A stretch of 64,000 nt of DNA from Mastigamoeba balamuthi (taxonomy: Eukaryota > Evosea > Mastigamoebida > Mastigamoebidae): NCBI GenBank assembly GCA_902651635.1, contig CACRSC010000030.1:406641-470640 (forward strand). The letters are read 5' to 3'. The position numbers and the translations under genes were made by a program. Shown here piece by piece: positions 59,738 to 64,000 of the stretch; the stretch's first letter is position 1; every line of letters begins with the position of its first letter. Below the pieces are notes generated by a model. The model did no database searches. It had not been told where the DNA came from and was given only the letters and a program-made list of their open reading frames with translations.

Positions 59738-62559
59738 ATGAGGCTCGGCGCAGTGCTGCTGGTCCACCGGTGGCCCCTGCGCCGCCAGGTGGTCTTCTCC
59801 GTCGTGGCGATGCTTCTGCTGTTCAGTTGCGACCCCCTGGAGGCCTCTGGCGGGCCCGGAGTGGGCGCCAGGGGGCCCGGCAGCCTCAGGGCCAAGTTCA
59901 GCTGATTTCTCAACAGTTCCTCAACCCCCTCGTGGCCTCTCGGCCCGGCAGACGCGGTGATCGCGGGGGTGGCGGCGGTCTACATGGCGGGCATGGGCAG
60001 GATCGAGAGCGGGTCGAGCAGGCGCGACGTCGACAGGCTCATGTCTGCGATCAACAAGACGCTGGCCAACGCCCACGTGCGTTCCCCTGCGCCGCTGCCC
60101 CTCCGCATTTTCAACCGGCACGAGGCCGCCACGTGCCGGGCCTCGTGCCACTGCGCTATGGGGTGCGGCTGGGACCGTCGGGGGTGTCGGTGGGGGTGCG
60201 CCTGCAACTGTGCTTGAACTGTGCGATTGGGGTGTGGGGAAGGGTCTTTGGACTTAGTTGTTTTTTTTCCTGAACCGAAGGTGCGCTGCTCACAACGCTC
60301 CGGGGCTGTCTAACTGTCACCAAAAAGGGCTCTCCCTCTGCGGGGGGTCTCCCGTTGCGGTCTGCGTTGTGCGCTGCGCTGCGCCAACGTTGCCAACGTG
60401 TCAGTCAACAGCCGGGCTCCCTCTGGGGCTCCCTCGTCTCGCCCTGGCGATGCCCAAGTGCACCAGGGGGTTTGTGCTTGTGTGACGTCATGCTGCGTCT
60501 CTGGGGATCTGGTCGCTGGGTGGCGTCGACGGGGCGTGGGAGAAGGCCTCTCAGGCGCCCTCTGCTCCGTCGGTGGCGCTTTTCTCGTGGGTGTTCTCTC
60601 TTGCGGGGCGCGGAGTCACTTGAATGACGACTGGCGGCCGCTGCGTGCCCGCAGGGGCTGCTGCAGCAACACGCGCGGAGGGGCGACACGGCCGACGTGC
60701 TCGAGGAGCAGCTGGACGCCAACGCCAACGGGACGGCCCGCGGGCTGCTGGCGCAGTGGCTCCGCTCGCACTACTTCGCCCGCAACAGCTTCTCGCAGTC
60801 GTGCTGGCGCTTCGAGTTCGAGCTGCTGGCCCTCTACGGCCCTGACGTCGCCACGGGCTCGCGCCCCGCCTTCGCGGTCTACTTCCCCAACTCGTCGTCC
60901 TCGGGCACCGCGCGCTGCGAGGTCCTGCCGTCGACACCCCCGCCCTTCTTCACCAACGCCTCGGCGAGGCTCCTGCTGGAGCTGTTCCCGTCCGGCAGTG
61001 GCCTCGTGCTCGCCTCCCCAGGCGAGCCCTTCGCGGTGACCGTGGGCCCCGTGCGGCGCGACGGCCAGGGGCCGCTGGTGGGCTACATGCTCTGGGCCTT
61101 CAGCCCCCGCAAAGTCCTCCAGCGGCTCGCAGACGCCGTCCCCGCCTGCGTCTCGGTCTTCACGCAGTTCTACCCGCGCGGGCTGAGCTCCACGAAGCTC
61201 GAGTTCGACGCGGCAAACGAGTGGATGGGCAGCCCGCTGCTCCAGACGGCCCGCACGGACAGCGCCGAGCGCAGCAGGCGGGCAGACGCGCACTCCAGCG
61301 CGTGCCCCGCCGTGCAGCTGCACGGGGGCTCGCCGCACACGACGATGGCCTGGGCGAAGCTGGGCGACGGCGTCGTGGTGCGCGCCGACAGGGCGCGCGT
61401 GGTGGTCACCGCGGGGTTCGGCGTCGTGCTGCCCATGCTCGTCGCCGTCCTCGCCGCGACGCTGGTCCTCTCGGCGACGTACTACGCCCTCGTCGAGGTC
61501 CTCATCCTCCGCCGCATCGAGGCCTTCACCACTTTCCTCGCGCGGCTCGCCACCAGCGGTGCGCCCGCGTATCAGTTGACTCGGGCAGAGACTCGGCCGA
61601 TGGAGGACGCGCTGCGGGCGATGAACAACGCCGGAGAGAACGCGGCCCGCGCAGAGGCAGAGAGAGAGGAGATGGAGCAGCTGGCTGTGGAGGAGCTCGG
61701 CGGGGATGGGGGCCCCGAGGAAGAGTCGCTGGAGAACGCGAACGAGATCGCGCAGCTCGGGGGGGCCCTCAAGGCCCACATGCAGACGCTCGTCTCGGGC
61801 ATCCAGCACGCCAGGGCAGCCCTGTACAGGCAGAAGAGGGAGAACCGTGCCCTGGACCTCTTGCTGTGCATGCTTAACGTCATCAACCAGGATTCTGCCC
61901 ACTCGCCGGTGCGCGTTGAATCGGAATTTTTTCTAAGTTAGTTTCATTGACTTTCTTTTTGTTTCTCCGGGTCATCTGTTCGACCTCTGCTGCAGCTTCT
62001 GGTCAGCTACGCGGGCCCGATCGATTTGGAAGACACGGAGAGCCTGATGTCGGGGATAAGAGACGGCGCGCTATCGTTTCAGGTGCTGCTGGGGTTCTGC
62101 GCCCGCGAGATGTCGCTGGAGAACATGCACTTCCTGATGGACTGCTCGCGACTCCGCTCGCTCGTCGCCGAATCGTGCTGCAACGCCGACGCGATCCCGC
62201 TGGTCGCCGACCGGCAGGCCGCCATCAGGGAGATGTACTTCGCAGACCGCGGGCTCGGCCTCAACGTGAGCTCTCGCGCACGGGGCGCCGCGCTGGGCTT
62301 CCGCCATGGGGACGCCCTCGTCTGCGACTTCGCCCTCGCCGAGCAGGAGGTCCAGCAGACGTTCCGGATGGACACTCGGTCGAGGTTCACCCAGTCACAG
62401 GACTTCAGGTCGGCGGCGGTGATGGCGTTGCTCGAGAGGAGCGCCTTCACGGGCTCTCGCGTCGACTCGCAGTTCTTCCAAGCGCTGCTGCGCTACCCTC
62501 ACGTGTTCGCTGCCCGGAGGCAGACCTTCCCGGGCAAACACACAAGCATCGTCGCCTAG
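59738..62559 (+). CDS. CHASE4-like sensor RGS receptor D
   Basis: Five exons (59738-59825, 59952-60076, 60655-61558, 61589-61908, 61996-62559) give 666 residues. Exons 1, 2, 4 and 5 have exactly the lengths of receptor C. TM1 and exon 2 (SRRDVDRLMSAINK) are conserved, but the sensor motif is changed to HARRGDTADVLEEQL, losing the tryptophan of WxDT. The rest of the sensor (SCWRFEFELLALYGPD, LWAFSPRKVLQRLADAVPAC) is close to C. TM2 and LRRIEAFTTFLAR follow, then coiled coil and an RGS domain (CAREMSLENMHFLMDC, GLNVSSRARGAAL). Intron 3 would be only 30 nt with TCAGTTGACTCG; it can also be read through in frame, adding ten residues. Intron 4 has a GT donor where C has GC. Confidence 0.85.
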
Positions 62560-62767
62560 GCTTGCATTCAGTGTACCAAGAGATTATGCGAGGTAGATGC
62601 CTGGTGAGTACTGCGCAACAGGACAATTCCGCAGAATCCCAACTGTTATTCTCTGTATTTCAATCAATCGTGTCTCGTTATCCGGACACGCGGCTGTATG
62701 CACAACTAGCGCACGGCGTCCCGGCAGAGAGCAGTGCGACGTGCTCCGTGCCCCAGGATGGATGACG
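62560..62767. other. Convergent spacer D / E
   Basis: About 210 nt between the 3' ends of receptors D and E. It is homologous to the sequence after receptor C, showing that the unit with its flank was duplicated. Confidence 0.6.
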
Positions 62768-64000
62768 TCAGGATGTGCTCTCGTAGCTGCTGGAGATGTG
62801 CGTTGTCTTGAAGCACTTGGAGGAGGAGACCCTGACGTCCGAGTAGCGCAGCAGCACGTCGAGCACGCGCGGGATCCTGCCGCCCTCGCCGCTCCTCTTC
62901 TCGATCGCCTCGAGCAGCGTGACGAGCCTGCAGGCGCGCGTCTCGGCGAACCGCGAGAGGACGTCCATCTGGACCGTCTGGAACACTTCGCGCTCGGCCT
63001 CCTCGAACGCCCGCGAGTCCCCGGCCTCCGCCCCGAGCGCCGCGTGGCGCGCGTGGCTGCTGACGTTCAGGTCGAGGCCGTTGTCGCCGAAGTAGAGGCT
63101 CTGCAGCTGCGCGATCGTGTCGGGGACGAGGGGCTGCAGGACGTCGTTGCGCTTGGCTTCGGCCATCAGGAGGCGCAGGAACGCGCAGTCGATCAGGAAG
63201 TGTATGTTCTCCGCAGACGCCTCACCGGCGCAGTACCCCATGAGTATCTGCAGCGCCAGAGGGCTCTCCAGCAGCGCCCCCAGCCTCGGAGTTTGCGTGT
63301 GGTCGAGGGACACGACCTCGGGAACTAAAAGCTGGAAAAAACAGAGTCAGAGAAAAAAAAGGATACAAAAACAATTGTCCTTGCCTGAGAGAAGACAGAG
63401 TCCTCGTTGAACATGTTGAACAGGCGGATGGCAGCGTCGAGGGTCTGGTTGCAGCGTCTCTGTCTGCGCAGCGCTATGTTTCCGCGCTCGATGCCCGCTA
63501 GCAGCGACTCGAAATTGGCCCTCAGCGCGCCTCCCAGCGTCGCGATCTCGTTGCCCTGGTCCTCCCAGTTGATGGTCGCGTCGTCGACGAGCGACGGGGG
63601 CGCCAGCACGACCTCCGTGGCCCCTGGCGTGTTTTTGTTCTGCTCGTTGCGGAACACGCGCATCGTGTCGTTCTTCTGCTGGTGCACCCGCTCCGTCGCT
63701 GGCCGGTCCGATTTCAGTGCGCGAATCAACTGAGCTTCAGTTGCAAATACCCTGAGAAGCCTGCTGCTTCAGGAATGCGCTGAACGAGGCGATTCTGCGC
63801 AGGACGAGGACCTCGAGGCCCGCGAAGAACCCCGCGGACATGGCGACGGTGGCCACGAACACGCAGACGACCATCGGCAGGACCACCCTGAACCCGGCCT
63901 CGATGACGACCTTGGGCCTGTCGGCGCGGAACACGACGCCGTTGGCGACCATCGCCCAGGCCCGCGTGGTGTAGCGCGCCGAGCTGCGGATGGGAATTTT
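62768..64000 (-). CDS. CHASE4-like sensor RGS receptor E (cut by window end)
   Basis: The 3' part of a family member is present: the RGS exon (62768 to about 63331), the coiled-coil exon (about 63385-63690) and the start of the TM2 exon (from about 63750 to the end). TM2 reads VVLPMVVCVFVATVAMSAGF, then VLRRIASFSAFLKQQ. The coiled coil has ATLGGALRANFESLLAGI. The RGS domain has CAGEASAENIHFLIDC, DLNVSSHARHAAL and VQMDVLSRFAET. The intron between TM2 and coiled coil carries CAGTTGATTCG. The sensor, exon 2 and start lie beyond 64000. It is the intact copy of the relic at 59222-59340. Confidence 0.8.

Larger units (their letters stand above)
55730..62760 (+). repeat. Tandem segmental duplication, period about 3.66 kb
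   Basis: Receptor C with its flanks (about 55730-59380) and receptor D with its flanks (about 59380-62760) are head-to-tail copies. The start codons are 3658 nt apart. Upstream, exon and downstream blocks occur in the same order, including the start of a convergent E-type gene. The first half of the RGS exon (about 58425-58690 versus 62075-62340) is nearly identical, while sensor exons and introns have diverged. Confidence 0.85.

Overview
The window is nuclear DNA of a GC-rich unicellular eukaryote. The genes are dense and split by many short introns, mostly about 30-110 nt. Donors are usually GTGCG or GTGAG, with a clear minority of GC donors. Many introns carry a CAATTGAYT-like or CTGACGT-like element that I read as the branch site. 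Two tRNA-Phe genes, SKP1, the AP-2 alpha subunit, a CaM-kinase-like enzyme and a TTAGGG-type telomeric tract inside an intron support a eukaryote. A DZIP1-like ciliary-base protein suggests an ancestor or life stage with a cilium. An amoebozoan of the Archamoebae type would fit, but this is a guess from gene style and was not tested.

Layout. 1-3574 is AT-richer and has no supported gene. 3575-5467 (-) is an SLC49/DIRC2-like transporter. 5468-9500 is AT-richer and holds decayed DDE and hAT-like transposases. 9501-13844 (+) has two MYND zinc-finger genes. 14166-24692 holds a coiled-coil gene (-), AP-2 alpha (-), a tandem CHHC zinc-finger gene (+) with repeats behind it, and a Q/M-rich protein (-). 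25772-30689 has tRNA-Phe, a CaMK-like kinase with an altered DFG motif, and SKP1. 31366-39173 (-) has a possible transcription factor and the DZIP1-like gene. 39640-43397 (+) is a PWWP/SR-rich gene, followed by a second tRNA-Phe. 43826-48154 (-) is a DH-PH RhoGEF fused to a long armadillo-like region. 48300-49151 (+) is an unknown gene.

The most remarkable part is 49541-64000. It is a cluster of five genes (A-E, the last cut by the window end) plus one relic, all of one receptor family: signal-anchor TM, CHASE4-like extracellular sensor, second TM, coiled coil, C-terminal RGS domain. The A-D gene models share intron phases 1-0-1-0 and an exon 2 of exactly 125 nt. The RGS residues expected to contact G-alpha are mostly present. 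The simplest reading is a set of ligand-regulated membrane GAPs for heterotrimeric G proteins, which would couple a bacterial-type sensor fold directly to G-protein shut-off. Copies C and D are a recent 3.66-kb tandem duplication with a nearly identical RGS exon.

Exon boundaries were inferred by eye from splice consensus, phase continuity and family similarity. No transcript or database search was available.
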